Assembly (NCBI RefSeq): GCF_011044255.1
Contig: NZ_CP049107.1
Location: 3,469,001-3,533,000 of the forward strand
DNA length: 64,000 nt
Origin: Rhizorhabdus phycosphaerae
GTDB lineage: Bacteria; Pseudomonadota; Alphaproteobacteria; Sphingomonadales; Sphingomonadaceae
Direction: 5' to 3'
Shown: positions 13,542 to 22,614 of the stretch, one piece after another
Position numbering within the stretch: position 1 is the stretch's first letter
How the letters are laid out: each line of letters opens with the position of its first letter
Made by a program: the position numbers and the translations under genes
Notes under the pieces: generated by a model
Told to the model about the DNA's origin: nothing
Databases searched by the model: none
Seen by the model: the letters and a program-made list of their open reading frames with translations, nothing else

Positions 13542-15938
13542 ATGGCAAGTCGCAGCATCAGGATCGCAGGCGAGGAAGAGGCGCCTTCGCCGCCGCAGGC
13601 GGAGGGCTGGCGCGGGTCGCTGGCGGGGCTCGGCCGTCGGGCAGGCGGTCTGCTCGGCGCTCTTGCGCTCATCGCTGGGACGATCGCGCTCGGCTTCGTG
13701 CTGGTGAGCTATCATGTCACCGATCCTTCGCTCAACACGGCGGCGGGCGGCCCGCCGAAGAATGTGCTGGGTCCCGTCGGCGCCTGGATCGCCGATCTCG
13801 CGCTGAGCCTCTTCGGCCCGGCGATCGCGCTCGTTCTGCCGCTCGGCTTCGTCTGGGGTCTGCGCATGTGGCGTGCGCATCCGGTGGGGCGCTGGGGGCG
13901 CTCCATCCTGATAGCGTTGCTTGCCGTCGCGCTGTTGGGCGTGGGCCTGGCCCTGTTCCGGGGCGGTTCGGTTGCCGGCCTCCCCGCCGGCTACGGGGGC
14001 AGTCTCGGCCTCGGCGGCGCGGCGCTGGTGGGCTATGGGCTCGACCAGATCGCCGATCCGATGGTCGCCAACGGCGCCCGGCTGGGGAGCGCGGCGCTGC
14101 TCGCCATAATCGGCCTGTCGCTGTGGATATGGGGGCTTGGGCTGGAAGCGGACGAACGCGACTGGCTGCTGCGGCGCGGCGCCCATGCCCGTCGTCCCGC
14201 CGAGCCGTTCGACATGGACGACGATCCCCCGTTCGACGAGACCGACATCAGCACGATCGACCGCGATCCGGTTCCCGTGCGTCCGCCGCGCCACGCGCCG
14301 ATCGAGGAAGATGTCGAGGCGGCACCTCCGCCCGTCATCGCCGATCGCAAGAAGGCCGCCGCGCCCTCCGCCAAGGCGGTCGCGCGCGAACGGCAGAGCT
14401 CGCTGCCGCTTGGCGACACCTACAAGCTGCCCAGCCTCTCGCTGCTGGCGCCGGCGCCGCCCGCGACGAACAAGACGATCGACAAGGCTGCGCTCGAGCG
14501 CAACGCCCGCCTGCTGGAGACGGTGCTCGACGACTTCAACGTCAAGGGCCGCATCGTCGAGATCCGCCCGGGCCCGGTCGTCACCATGTATGAACTCGAG
14601 CCGGCCGCCGGCATCAAGGCGAGCCGCGTCATCGCGCTGGCGGACGATATCGCGCGCAACATGTCGGCGCTGTCGGCGCGCATCGCGGTGATACCCGGCC
14701 GGACGGTGATCGGCATCGAACTGCCCAATGCGAAGCGCGAGACCGTCTCGCTGTCCGAACTGATCGCCAGCGATGCCTTCGAGGAAGCGGCGACCGGGCT
14801 GGCGCTGGTGCTGGGCAAGAATATCGGCGGTGACCCGGTGATCGCCGACCTCGCGCCGATGCCCCACCTGCTCGTTGCCGGTACCACCGGCTCGGGCAAG
14901 TCGGTCGGCATCAACTCGATGATCCTGTCGCTGCTCTACCGGCTGACGCCCGAGCAGTGCCGGATGATCATGATCGATCCGAAGATGCTCGAGCTCAGCA
15001 TCTACGACGACATTCCCCACCTGCTGTCGCCGGTGGTGACGGAGCCGCAAAAGGCGGTTCGTGCGCTCAAATGGGCGGTCGAGCAGATGGAGGACCGCTA
15101 CCGGATGATGTCCTCGGTCGGGGTGCGCGGCCTCGCCAGCTTCAACGAGCGGGTGCGTGCGGCCAAGGCCAAGGGGCAGCCGCTCGGCCGGCGTATCCAG
15201 ACCGGCTATGACGCCGAAACCGGCCAGCCGATCTATGAGGAAGAGAAGCTGGAGTTCGATCCGCTGCCGCAGATCGTGGTCATCGTCGACGAGCTCGCCG
15301 ACCTGATGATGACGGCGGGCAAGGAGGTCGAGTTCCTGATCCAGCGGCTGGCGCAGAAGGCGCGCGCCGCGGGCATCCATCTGATCATGGCGACGCAGCG
15401 GCCGTCGGTCGATGTCATCACCGGCGTGATCAAGGCCAACCTGCCGACCCGCATCAGCTTCCAGGTCACCAGCAAGATCGACAGCCGCACGATCCTGGGC
15501 GAACAGGGCGCCGAGCAACTGCTGGGCAAGGGCGACATGCTCTATATGCCCGGCGGCAAGCAGATCGTCCGCGTCCACGGCCCATTCGTGTCGGACGACG
15601 AGGTCCGTGCGGTCGCGGACCATTGGCGCTCGCAGGGGACGCCCGACTATATCCAGGCGGTCACCGAGGAACCGGAGGATGGCGGTTTCGCGATGGAGGG
15701 CGGGCCGACCGGACCGGACGATCCCGAGACGCAGGCCTATCGCCGGGCGATCCAGCTGGTGGTCGAGAATCGCAAGGCCTCGACCAGCTGGCTGCAGCGT
15801 CAGCTGCGGGTGGGCTATAACTCGGCGGCGCGGCTGATCGAGCGGTTGGAGAAGGACGGGATCGTGTCGCAGCCCGACCATGTCGGCCGCCGCGAGGTGC
15901 TGGTCGACGTCGCCGATCTGGGACGCTTCCTGAACTGA
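13542..15938 (+). CDS. ftsK: DNA translocase FtsK
   Basis: This protein of about 798 residues has four N-terminal membrane segments (from about residue 30 to 200, such as GALALIAGTIALGFVLVSY). A short acidic/proline linker, an alpha-beta motor with Walker A AGTTGSGKSVGIN near residue 450 and Walker B VVIVDELADLMM, and a C-terminal winged-helix gamma domain (QRQLRVGYNSAARLIERLE) follow. FtsK sits at the septum, pumps DNA toward dif using KOPS sites, and activates XerCD. The linker is short compared with E. coli FtsK, as is usual in alphaproteobacteria. The start at 13542 (MASRSIR) is the most FtsK-like of several in-frame ATGs. Confidence 0.95.
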   Translation: MASRSIRIAGEEEAPSPPQAEGWRGSLAGLGRRAGGLLGALALIAGTIALGFVLVSYHVTDPSLNTAAGGPPKNVLGPVGAWIADLALSLFGPAIALVLPLGFVWGLRMWRAHPVGRWGRSILIALLAVALLGVGLALFRGGSVAGLPAGYGGSLGLGGAALVGYGLDQIADPMVANGARLGSAALLAIIGLSLWIWGLGLEADERDWLLRRGAHARRPAEPFDMDDDPPFDETDISTIDRDPVPVRPPRHAPIEEDVEAAPPPVIADRKKAAAPSAKAVARERQSSLPLGDTYKLPSLSLLAPAPPATNKTIDKAALERNARLLETVLDDFNVKGRIVEIRPGPVVTMYELEPAAGIKASRVIALADDIARNMSALSARIAVIPGRTVIGIELPNAKRETVSLSELIASDAFEEAATGLALVLGKNIGGDPVIADLAPMPHLLVAGTTGSGKSVGINSMILSLLYRLTPEQCRMIMIDPKMLELSIYDDIPHLLSPVVTEPQKAVRALKWAVEQMEDRYRMMSSVGVRGLASFNERVRAAKAKGQPLGRRIQTGYDAETGQPIYEEEKLEFDPLPQIVVIVDELADLMMTAGKEVEFLIQRLAQKARAAGIHLIMATQRPSVDVITGVIKANLPTRISFQVTSKIDSRTILGEQGAEQLLGKGDMLYMPGGKQIVRVHGPFVSDDEVRAVADHWRSQGTPDYIQAVTEEPEDGGFAMEGGPTGPDDPETQAYRRAIQLVVENRKASTSWLQRQLRVGYNSAARLIERLEKDGIVSQPDHVGRREVLVDVADLGRFLN

Positions 15939-16005
15939 TCTGGCTTTCTGACCGGCTGTGATGCGGATCACCTCGCCGGTTCGACTGTGGTGCCATTCAG
16001 GGAGG

Positions 16006-16257
16006 ATGAAGCTGCTCCCCCTGTTGATCGCCCTCGCCGCATGGCCGTCCGCCCTGGTTGCGCAAGGTTTGCCGATCGACTTCGACGCCGAAGCGATCGT
16101 CGCCGAGAAGGTGCAACGTGATGCGGCTGCTGCCGCTGCGAGGGACGAGGCTGCTGCTGCGGCGAGGCCGGTACGCCTCGGCGATCGCCGTCCACTCCAC
16201 CCAGACGAGGCACCCGCACCGCTCCTCCCGTCGGAGCCGGGTCAGCCGGAAGGCTGA
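16006..16257 (+). CDS. small secreted alanine-rich protein of unknown function
   Basis: This 83-residue protein has a clear signal peptide (MKLLPLLIALAAWPSALVAQ). The mature part is rich in Ala and Arg (DAAAAAARDEAAAAARP) and ends in a Pro-rich tail. I recognise no domain. The ATG at 16006 is preceded by CAGGGAGG. An in-frame GTG at 15958 would put an implausible lead before the signal peptide. It lies between ftsK and trhO in the same direction, with short gaps on both sides. It could be an envelope-associated small protein of sphingomonads; no function is proposed. Confidence 0.6.
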   Translation: MKLLPLLIALAAWPSALVAQGLPIDFDAEAIVAEKVQRDAAAAAARDEAAAAARPVRLGDRRPLHPDEAPAPLLPSEPGQPEG

Positions 16258-16325
16258 GCCGGAGCGATCCTCGACGCCATATTCCCGCTTTGCGTGGTGA
16301 CGATCTCTTGTCATAGGCACGCGCC

Positions 16326-17300
16326 ATGACCGATCCGGCAGCCTTGCCCATCTGCGTCGCGGCGCTGTACCGCTTTGCCCGTTTCGACGATCCCGAAGCG
16401 GTGCGCGTGCCGCTGGCCCGACGCTGCGCGGAGCTCGGGATCAAGGGCACTCTGCTGGTCGCCCGCGAGGGGCTGAACGGCACGATTGCCGGGACCGATG
16501 CGGCGATCGCGGCGGTCGTCGAGCATATCCGTACGATCCCCGGCTGCGCCGATATCGAGGTCAAATATTCGCGCGCGGCGGCGATGCCCTTCCACCGGAT
16601 GAAGGTCCGGCCGAAGCGCGAGATCGTGACGATGGGGCAGCCCGACATCGACCCGCTCGACGACGTCGGCCACTATGTCGAACCCGAGGAATGGAACGCG
16701 CTGATCGCCGATCCCGACGTTATCGTCATCGATACGCGCAACGACTATGAGGTTGCGATCGGTAGCTTCGCCGGAGCGATCGACCCGAAGACGCCCAGCT
16801 TCCGCGACTTTCCGGCTTGGTTCCGGGCCGAGCGCGAGCGGCTCGCGGGGCAGGGCAAGGCGCCGCGCATCGCGATGTTCTGTACGGGCGGCATACGCTG
16901 CGAAAAGGCGACCGCCTTCGTCAAGGCCGAGGGGATCGAGGATGTCTATCACCTCAAGGGCGGCATCCTGAAATATCTCGAGACCGTCGATCCTGCGGAA
17001 AGCCTGTGGGAAGGCGAGTGCTTCGTCTTCGACCAGCGGGTGGCAGTGGGGCATGGCCTGGCGCCCGGCAGCCATAGCCTGTGCTTCGCCTGTCGGCGGC
17101 CGGTAAGCTCAGAGGATCGCCAATCCTCGCTCTACATCGAGGGCGTCTGCTGCCCGGCCTGCTTCGAGGAGCGCGACGAGGAGCAGCGCCGCCGCTATGC
17201 CGAGCGCAACCGGCAGGAGCGCCTCGCGGCCGAGCGAGGCGTGGCGCATGTCGGTGCCGTCCTGCCCGTGGCCGATGACCGTGCTGCCGATCCTCTATAG
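16326..17300 (+). CDS. trhO: tRNA uridine(34) hydroxylase TrhO (rhodanese family)
   Basis: This 324-residue protein has the TrhO/YceA layout. An N-terminal acylphosphatase-like domain ends near [10 protein letters not shown], a rhodanese domain carries the active loop [10 protein letters not shown] (C186), and a C-terminal Cys-rich tail ([17 protein letters not shown]) probably binds zinc. TrhO makes 5-hydroxyuridine at position 34 of tRNAs without a prephenate donor, using oxygen. The length is normal. The downstream GST gene starts 26 bases before this stop in another frame, so the two are translationally linked. Confidence 0.93.
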   Translation: MTDPAALPICVAALYRFARFDDPEAVRVPLARRCAELGIKGTLLVAREGLNGTIAGTDAAIAAVVEHIRTIPGCADIEVKYSRAAAMPFHRMKVRPKREIVTMGQPDIDPLDDVGHYVEPEEWNALIADPDVIVIDTRNDYEVAIGSFAGAIDPKTPSFRDFPAWFRAERERLAGQGKAPRIAMFCTGGIRCEKATAFVKAEGIEDVYHLKGGILKYLETVDPAESLWEGECFVFDQRVAVGHGLAPGSHSLCFACRRPVSSEDRQSSLYIEGVCCPACFEERDEEQRRRYAERNRQERLAAERGVAHVGAVLPVADDRAADPL

Positions 17301-17904
17301 CTTTCGCCGCTGCCCCTATGCGATGCGGGCGCGGATGGCGCTGCTCGCATCAGGGCAGAGCTGCGAGATTCGCGAGGTGAAGCTGTCCGCCAAGCCGCCC
17401 GAACTGGCGGCGGCCTCGCCCAAGGCGACTGTTCCCGTGCTGTGCCTGCCCGACGGCAGGGTGCTCGACGAAAGCCTCGACATCATGCGCTGGGCTCTGG
17501 GCCGTAGCGATCCTGAGGCCTGGCTCGGCCGCGACGATCCGGCATTGATCGCGGCCAATGACGGGCCGTTCAAGCACCATCTCGACCGTTACAAATATCC
17601 GGAACGGCACGGCAGCGATGCGGAGGTTCACCGGTCAGCCGGGATGGATATGCTCCTGGCACTGGAAGCGCGTCTCGCGAGCCGGCCCTATCTGTGCGGC
17701 GATCGGCGGGGTTTCGCCGATATCGCGATCTTCCCCTTCGTGCGGCAGTTCGCCGAAACCGATCGCGGATGGTTCGACGCGCAGCCCCTGCCTGCGGTCG
17801 CAGCATGGCTCGCCGGTCTGACCGAAAGCGACTTGTTCACCGCGATCATGGTGCGCCTTGCTCCCTGGAAGGCCAGCGACGCACCGGTCAGCTTTCCAGC
17901 CTAG
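17275..17904 (+). CDS. glutathione S-transferase family protein
   Basis: This 209-residue protein has an N-terminal thioredoxin-fold domain ([21 protein letters not shown]), with the glutathione-contact segment [20 protein letters not shown], in pieces. A helical C-terminal domain follows. The CPYA motif near the N-terminus puts it with cysteine-type (glutaredoxin-like or omega/YfcG-like) GSTs rather than tyrosine or serine types. It overlaps the 3' end of trhO by 26 bases. The substrate is unknown; reduction of mixed disulphides or quinones is typical for such enzymes. It converges on the S9 peptidase gene, with a single base between the two stop codons. Confidence 0.88.
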   Translation: MTVLPILYSFRRCPYAMRARMALLASGQSCEIREVKLSAKPPELAAASPKATVPVLCLPDGRVLDESLDIMRWALGRSDPEAWLGRDDPALIAANDGPFKHHLDRYKYPERHGSDAEVHRSAGMDMLLALEARLASRPYLCGDRRGFADIAIFPFVRQFAETDRGWFDAQPLPAVAAWLAGLTESDLFTAIMVRLAPWKASDAPVSFPA

Positions 17905-17905
17905 C

Positions 17906-19864
17906 TCAGGGTTTCGCTGCCGGAGCCGGATCGGGTGGGTTGTGCTTCTCGACGAAGGCGATCGATGCCTTGAGCATCGCCAGCCGCGTCTCGCCTTTCG
18001 ACAGCCAGTGATCCTCGCCCTCGAGCCGGATGAACTCATGCGGTTTACCCGCGCGCGACAGGGCGGATGCCATCTGGCGGCTCTGGTCGAACGGAACGAC
18101 GATATCGTCGACGCCGTGGATCAGCATGATCGGCGCATCTGCGCGTTCGGCAAAATTGGCGGGCGAAACCAGCTTCATGTCACGGCCTGATCCTATCTCG
18201 GTGCGCAGAGACCGGATCACGGTGCGGCTCTGACCGCTCTCGCGAATGTCGGTGCTGATCATCCGTGAGACGTCGGCCACGCCCGCGACCGAGACGGCGC
18301 AGCGATACAGGCCCTGTTGCAGGGTAACCCCAGCCAGCGCCGCATAGCCGCCATAGCTGGCCCCGACGATGCATACGCGCTTCGGATCGATGATGCCCTG
18401 CCGCGCGAGATCGGCGACGCCGTCGGAAATGTCGGACTGCATCTTGCGGCCCCATTCTCCATAGCCCGCGAGGCGGAAGGCCGGGCCCAGCCCCTCCGAC
18501 CCTCTGAAATTGGGCTGGAGCACGGCATAGCCGCGCGATGCATAGGCCTGTGCCCACCAGTCGAACACCGGATAGTCGCGCGCGGCGGGGCCGCCATGCG
18601 GCAGGACGATAAGCGGCAGATTCTTTTCGCCGCGACCTGGCGGGAGGGTCAGGACAGCGCCGATCTCCAGGCCGTCGGCAGCCTTGTAGCGGATCATGCG
18701 CATCGGGCCCACGTCGCCCGGATTGATCGCATAGCTGCTGCCGAGTGGATCGGCGCGCCCCGTCTTGATGTCGACGACCCAGTAGCTCTGCGGATCGCCG
18801 GGGCCATCGGTCCGAACGATCATGCGGTCGAAGGCGGCGTTCGCGTCGATCAGCCGGACGGTCGCGCCCGGAAAGGCGCGGCGGGCGCCCGCCATCCGCT
18901 TTTCGTGGCGCTCGTCGAAGAAATGATCCTCCTGAACATCCCCATCGCGGGTATAGCCGATCGTCAGCCGGCTCTTGTCATCGGTCAGGAGGCGGTCGGT
19001 CGCCTCGTCGGGCAGCAGTTCGACGGCTGCCCCGCCGGCCAGCGGGATCTCGAAGACCGTACCGCGCCCTTCCGCATCACGATCAAAGTATAGGACCGTA
19101 CCGGGCGTGCGGCCGAGGCTGAGCAGCGAAATGTCGCCAAGGGGGGATCGGCCGGTCGCGATCGAGCGTCGCTGACCATTGTAGAGCGTCCAGTCGCCCT
19201 TCGTCTCCTCGAAGTCGAGATAGGCGGCCAGACTGCCGTCCGCGTTCACGACCCAGTCGCGCCATGTGGAAACGGAAGGCGAGCGATTGGAGATCAGCCG
19301 AGATTTGCGTGTTTCGAGGTCGACTTCGTACAGTTCCGCCTTGGTGCTCCCGAGCGTGAAATCATAGCCGGTGCGCTGCAGGGTGATCCCGCCGAAATAG
19401 CCGTACCAGCGTCCGTCGCGCTCGATCGCCCCGAAATAGCCGCGTATGCCGCCGGTGATCCGGTCATCCTTTTGGAAGATCGTCCATGGGGCGCCCTTAC
19501 CGAGGTTGACGACGACCATAGAGCTGAGTTCGGTCTTGTCGGTCGTGAAGCCGAAGCCAAGGGCATAGGTGCTGGTGGCGTGCATGAGCAGTGTTTCGTC
19601 GCCCGCCCAGTGAATCGCACGCAGCTTGTAGTCGCCGACCTCCACCGCAGTGAGCAGCTTGCGGTTTCCGTCGGTCACCAGCAGCTGGCGCTTGCCCTGG
19701 AACATGCCGATCAGCGCGATCCGGTCGCCCGATGGCGACATGGCGGTCATCTCGAGCGTGGGCAGCTTGCCATAGACGTCGATCGGGGGCGCTGCGGCCA
19801 CCGCGACCGAAAGCAGCATGACAAAAGCGGCCGCGAACCGCGCAAACCACGAAAACACGATCAT
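17906..19864 (-). CDS. S9-family prolyl-oligopeptidase-like peptidase, exported
   Basis: This 652-residue protein starts with a signal peptide (MIVFSWFARFAAAFVMLLSVAVAAA, in pieces). A beta-propeller-like region of about 370 residues precedes an alpha/beta hydrolase domain with nucleophile GASYGGYAAL, acid GVDDIVVPF and His in GEDHWLS. This is the dipeptidyl/acylaminoacyl peptidase layout. It probably cleaves peptides in the periplasm. The start at 19864 is chosen because it begins the signal peptide; a longer frame to 19939 would run through a hairpin. Secreted S9 peptidases are numerous in sphingomonads. Confidence 0.9.
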   Translation of the reverse strand: MIVFSWFARFAAAFVMLLSVAVAAAPPIDVYGKLPTLEMTAMSPSGDRIALIGMFQGKRQLLVTDGNRKLLTAVEVGDYKLRAIHWAGDETLLMHATSTYALGFGFTTDKTELSSMVVVNLGKGAPWTIFQKDDRITGGIRGYFGAIERDGRWYGYFGGITLQRTGYDFTLGSTKAELYEVDLETRKSRLISNRSPSVSTWRDWVVNADGSLAAYLDFEETKGDWTLYNGQRRSIATGRSPLGDISLLSLGRTPGTVLYFDRDAEGRGTVFEIPLAGGAAVELLPDEATDRLLTDDKSRLTIGYTRDGDVQEDHFFDERHEKRMAGARRAFPGATVRLIDANAAFDRMIVRTDGPGDPQSYWVVDIKTGRADPLGSSYAINPGDVGPMRMIRYKAADGLEIGAVLTLPPGRGEKNLPLIVLPHGGPAARDYPVFDWWAQAYASRGYAVLQPNFRGSEGLGPAFRLAGYGEWGRKMQSDISDGVADLARQGIIDPKRVCIVGASYGGYAALAGVTLQQGLYRCAVSVAGVADVSRMISTDIRESGQSRTVIRSLRTEIGSGRDMKLVSPANFAERADAPIMLIHGVDDIVVPFDQSRQMASALSRAGKPHEFIRLEGEDHWLSKGETRLAMLKASIAFVEKHNPPDPAPAAKP

Positions 19865-19918
19865 AAATGCCCCCTGTGCCTCGCAGGAATAGCGCGGCTC
19901 GGGAAAGCGACCATGTTT

Positions 19919-19941
19919 GATTGCTCCGATACGGAGCAATC
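19919..19941 (-). terminator. perfect 10-bp hairpin between ATPase and S9 peptidase genes
   Basis: The inverted repeat GATTGCTCCG-ATA-CGGAGCAATC lies just after the HerA-like ATPase stop and 55 bases before the peptidase start, both on the minus strand. Without a T-run it is not a textbook terminator. It may be an attenuating hairpin, an operator, or an RNA-stability element. Confidence 0.4.
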
Positions 19942-19947
19942 GGCCCG

Positions 19948-21420
19948 CTATTCGGCGGCTTCGGGCAACGAGGCGGCGGTCGTCCAGCCGAGGCGCGGAA
20001 TGTTGATCGAGCGCTTGCCCGACAGGTCGGTGCGCAGGACGAAGATCCCCTGTTCTTCCATATAGGCGATCAGCCGGCGCACGCGGCCGAGGGAGTGCGT
20101 GCCGTAGACCTGCGCCATAACCGTGTCGGACGGCGCCTCCTGACCATCGCGCGCGGCGCGGGCGACCAGCAGGAAGGGGGCGAGCATGTCGTCGGGCAGC
20201 GAGGCGCCGATCGCGAGTGCGTCGAGCCAGCCCTCGTCGAGTTCGCCGTAGAGGCCCGCGCGCGCCATGGCGAGGCGGCGGCGGAAGCCCGCGAGGTCCA
20301 GGCCGGGGCTGGTCAACCGCTGCATCCGGCAGCGCACCGCGAAGTCCTGAAAGAGGACAGCGGGCTGACGATAGGTCGCCTCAGGATCCTCCACCATTTC
20401 GCGCAATACGGCGTCGATGACGGCATCACGCTCTTCGTCGGGCATGGCGGGGCCGCCCGGCGCGGCCGACGGCGTCAGGACAGGACCCGAGCGGCTGATC
20501 GCCCGCAGCAGGTCGTCGCTGGTCGGCGTTGGAGCCCTTGGCGGCGGGGGCGGGGGTGGCGCGTCGTCGCCGGGGGCGAACAACAGGCCCTGCAGATCGC
20601 CGGGTGCTGCAGACGGCAGCGGAACCAGCTTCGGGCTGCCGCTGCGCGCTGAGGTCTGTACCGCGCCGACCGTTACCGCAACCGGTCGGCGGGAGACCGC
20701 CGGGCCGAGTGCGAGGAACTGGCCGCGCGGCAGATCGCGGATCTGTTCTGCCTGGCGGCGGTCCATGCCGAGCAGGTCGGCCGCGCGCGCCATGTCGATG
20801 TCGAGGAAGGTGCGACCCATCATGAAGTTGGAGGCTTCCGCCGCGACATTCTTGGCGAGCTTGGCGAGGCGCTGGGTCGCGATCACGCCGGCCAGCCCGC
20901 GCTTGCGGCCGCGACACATCAAATTGGTCATCGCGCCGAGCGAGGCGCGGCGCGCCTCGTCGGAGACTTCGCCGGCGACGGCGGGGGCGAAGAGCTGGGC
21001 CTCGTCGACGACGACCAGCGCGGGATACCAGAAGTCGCGGGGCGCATCGAACAGGGCCGACAGGAAGGTCGCCGCGCAGCGCATCTGCTGTTCGATCTCG
21101 AGTTCGTCGAGCGCGAGCACGACCGAAACGCGATGCTCGCGGATGCGGTTGGCGAGGCGGACGATCTCGGCCTCGCTATGGTCGAAGGCCTGGATCACGA
21201 CATGGCCGAAACGGTCGGCTAGGGTGACGAAGTCGCCTTCGGGATCGACCACCACCTGCTGGACGACATTGGCCGATTCCTCGAGCAGCCGGCGCAGCAG
21301 ATGCGACTTTCCCGAGCCCGAATTGCCCTGGACGAGCAGACGGGTGGCGAGCAGCTCCTCAACGTCGAAATGGACCGACTGGCCCGGGCCGCTGGTGCCG
21401 ATGTCGATTCGTGCGGTCAC
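19948..21420 (-). CDS. HerA-like P-loop ATPase (DUF87 type)
   Basis: This 490-residue protein has Walker A GNSGSGKSHLLRRLLEE (residues 33-40), a Walker B region LVVVDEAQLFAP and a sensor-like ATQRLAKLAKNVAAE, which place it with HerA/FtsK-superfamily hexameric DNA-translocase ATPases of the DUF87 group. The ATPase core ends near residue 260. A proline run (eight Pro around residue 290) links it to a C-terminal region of about 190 residues with a possible winged helix (RVRRLIAYMEEQGIF). No nurA-like nuclease gene lies beside it, unlike archaeal or defence-associated HerA operons. Its role here is unknown; replication-fork or repair functions are possible. Confidence 0.8.
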   Translation of the reverse strand: MTARIDIGTSGPGQSVHFDVEELLATRLLVQGNSGSGKSHLLRRLLEESANVVQQVVVDPEGDFVTLADRFGHVVIQAFDHSEAEIVRLANRIREHRVSVVLALDELEIEQQMRCAATFLSALFDAPRDFWYPALVVVDEAQLFAPAVAGEVSDEARRASLGAMTNLMCRGRKRGLAGVIATQRLAKLAKNVAAEASNFMMGRTFLDIDMARAADLLGMDRRQAEQIRDLPRGQFLALGPAVSRRPVAVTVGAVQTSARSGSPKLVPLPSAAPGDLQGLLFAPGDDAPPPPPPPRAPTPTSDDLLRAISRSGPVLTPSAAPGGPAMPDEERDAVIDAVLREMVEDPEATYRQPAVLFQDFAVRCRMQRLTSPGLDLAGFRRRLAMARAGLYGELDEGWLDALAIGASLPDDMLAPFLLVARAARDGQEAPSDTVMAQVYGTHSLGRVRRLIAYMEEQGIFVLRTDLSGKRSINIPRLGWTTAASLPEAAE

Positions 21421-21557
21421 GTGCCGCTGTCTGGCGGATGGCGGCCCCCTTGTTCAAGCCGTCTGCGGCAGAAAGCTGTGGATGACTCGCCTTTGTCGGT
21501 CGGCCGCTAGCCGTCGGCGGGGATGACGACCCCGCTGGCGGCCGCTATATCGGACAG

Positions 21558-22508
21558 ATGACCGACATCGCAGACCTCACCCGCGTTCCCAGCACGTCGC
21601 TGGCGACCGCAGACCATGACGCCGCTGGCTTCGCGCAGGCGATCGGGCGGGCGTTCGAGCGCTTCGGCTTTGCCGTCGTCGCCGATCATGGCATCCCCGC
21701 CGATCTGATCGCGCGCGCCGAAGCGGCGGCGAAGGCCTTTTTCGCGCTGCCGGAGGATGTCAAGCGCCGCTACCATGTCGCGGGCGGCGGCGGGCAGCGG
21801 GGCTATACGCCCTTCCGGGTTGAGACGGCGAAGGATTCGACCGAGGCGGACCTCAAGGAGTTCTGGCATGTCGGCCGCGAACTGCCGGCCGGGCATGTCT
21901 ATGCCGATCAGATGCCGGCCAATCTCTGGCCGCAGGAGATCGTGGATTTCCGCCAGACCTATCTCGACCTGTTCGCCGCCTTCGAGCGGACGGGCGCGCG
22001 GATATTGTCGGCGATCGCGCTCTATCTCGACCTGCCCGCAGATTATTTCGTCGATCCGGTGCGCGACGGCAATTCGATCCTGCGGCTACTCCACTATCCG
22101 CCGATCGGTCCCGATGCGCCGGGTATCCGGGCGGGCGCGCATGAGGATATCAACACGATCACGCTGCTGCTGGGCGCCGAGGAAGGCGGCTTGCAGCTTC
22201 TCGATCGCGACGGCCGCTGGCTTGCGGTCGACATCGCGCCGGGTGAGCTGGTGGTCAATATCGGCGACATGCTCCAGCGGCTGACCAATGGCCGGCTGCC
22301 GTCGACCAGCCATCGCGTGATGAACCCACCGCCGGAACGCCGCGGCTTTGCGCGCTATTCGATGCCCTTCTTCCTGCATTTCCGCCCCGATTACCTGATT
22401 GAGACGCTGCCGCAGACGATCACGCCGGAACGGCCGAACCGCTTTCCCGAACCGATCACGGCCAATGACTATCTGCTGGAGCGGCTGCGCGAGATAAAGC
22501 TGATCTGA
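21558..22508 (+). CDS. 2-oxoglutarate/Fe(II)-dependent dioxygenase, isopenicillin-N-synthase-like
   Basis: This 316-residue protein matches the IPNS-like oxygenase family: an N-terminal DIOX_N segment (AFERFGFAVVADHGIP, then RGYTPFR), and a jelly-roll core with iron ligands His and Asp in AHEDINTITLLLG and a second His in STSHRVMNPP. Arg and Ser for the 2-oxoglutarate carboxylate lie in RYSMPFFLH. Bacterial members act on small molecules and are usually annotated as isopenicillin N synthase family without proven substrate. It is preceded by the divergent HerA-like gene and followed by a weak terminator at 22544. Confidence 0.88.
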   Translation: MTDIADLTRVPSTSLATADHDAAGFAQAIGRAFERFGFAVVADHGIPADLIARAEAAAKAFFALPEDVKRRYHVAGGGGQRGYTPFRVETAKDSTEADLKEFWHVGRELPAGHVYADQMPANLWPQEIVDFRQTYLDLFAAFERTGARILSAIALYLDLPADYFVDPVRDGNSILRLLHYPPIGPDAPGIRAGAHEDINTITLLLGAEEGGLQLLDRDGRWLAVDIAPGELVVNIGDMLQRLTNGRLPSTSHRVMNPPPERRGFARYSMPFFLHFRPDYLIETLPQTITPERPNRFPEPITANDYLLERLREIKLI

Positions 22509-22543
22509 CCCCGGGCATCGGTTCGCGGGGCAGCCGCGCCGGC

Positions 22544-22562
22544 GCGTGAGATTTCACGCTTT
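22544..22562 (+). terminator. weak terminator after the dioxygenase gene
   Basis: A 6-bp stem GCGTGA-GATT-TCACGC followed by TTT lies 36 bases after the stop codon and 53 bases before the next start. Confidence 0.4.
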
Positions 22563-22614
22563 CCCTCGCGGCGAAAGCTGGGCTAGCCTGTTCTCCTACA
22601 AGGGGATTCCGGAA

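Noticed and set aside
13479-15971. Long minus-strand open frame opposite ftsK
   Set aside because: The plus strand encodes an unmistakable FtsK. The antisense chain has no recognisable motif and an Arg/Asp/His/Gln-rich composition.
19948-21420. Anti-phage defence HerA operon
   Set aside because: No nuclease, SIR2, DUF4297 or other effector gene adjoins the ATPase. The neighbours are a peptidase and an oxygenase, so a defence role is unsupported.
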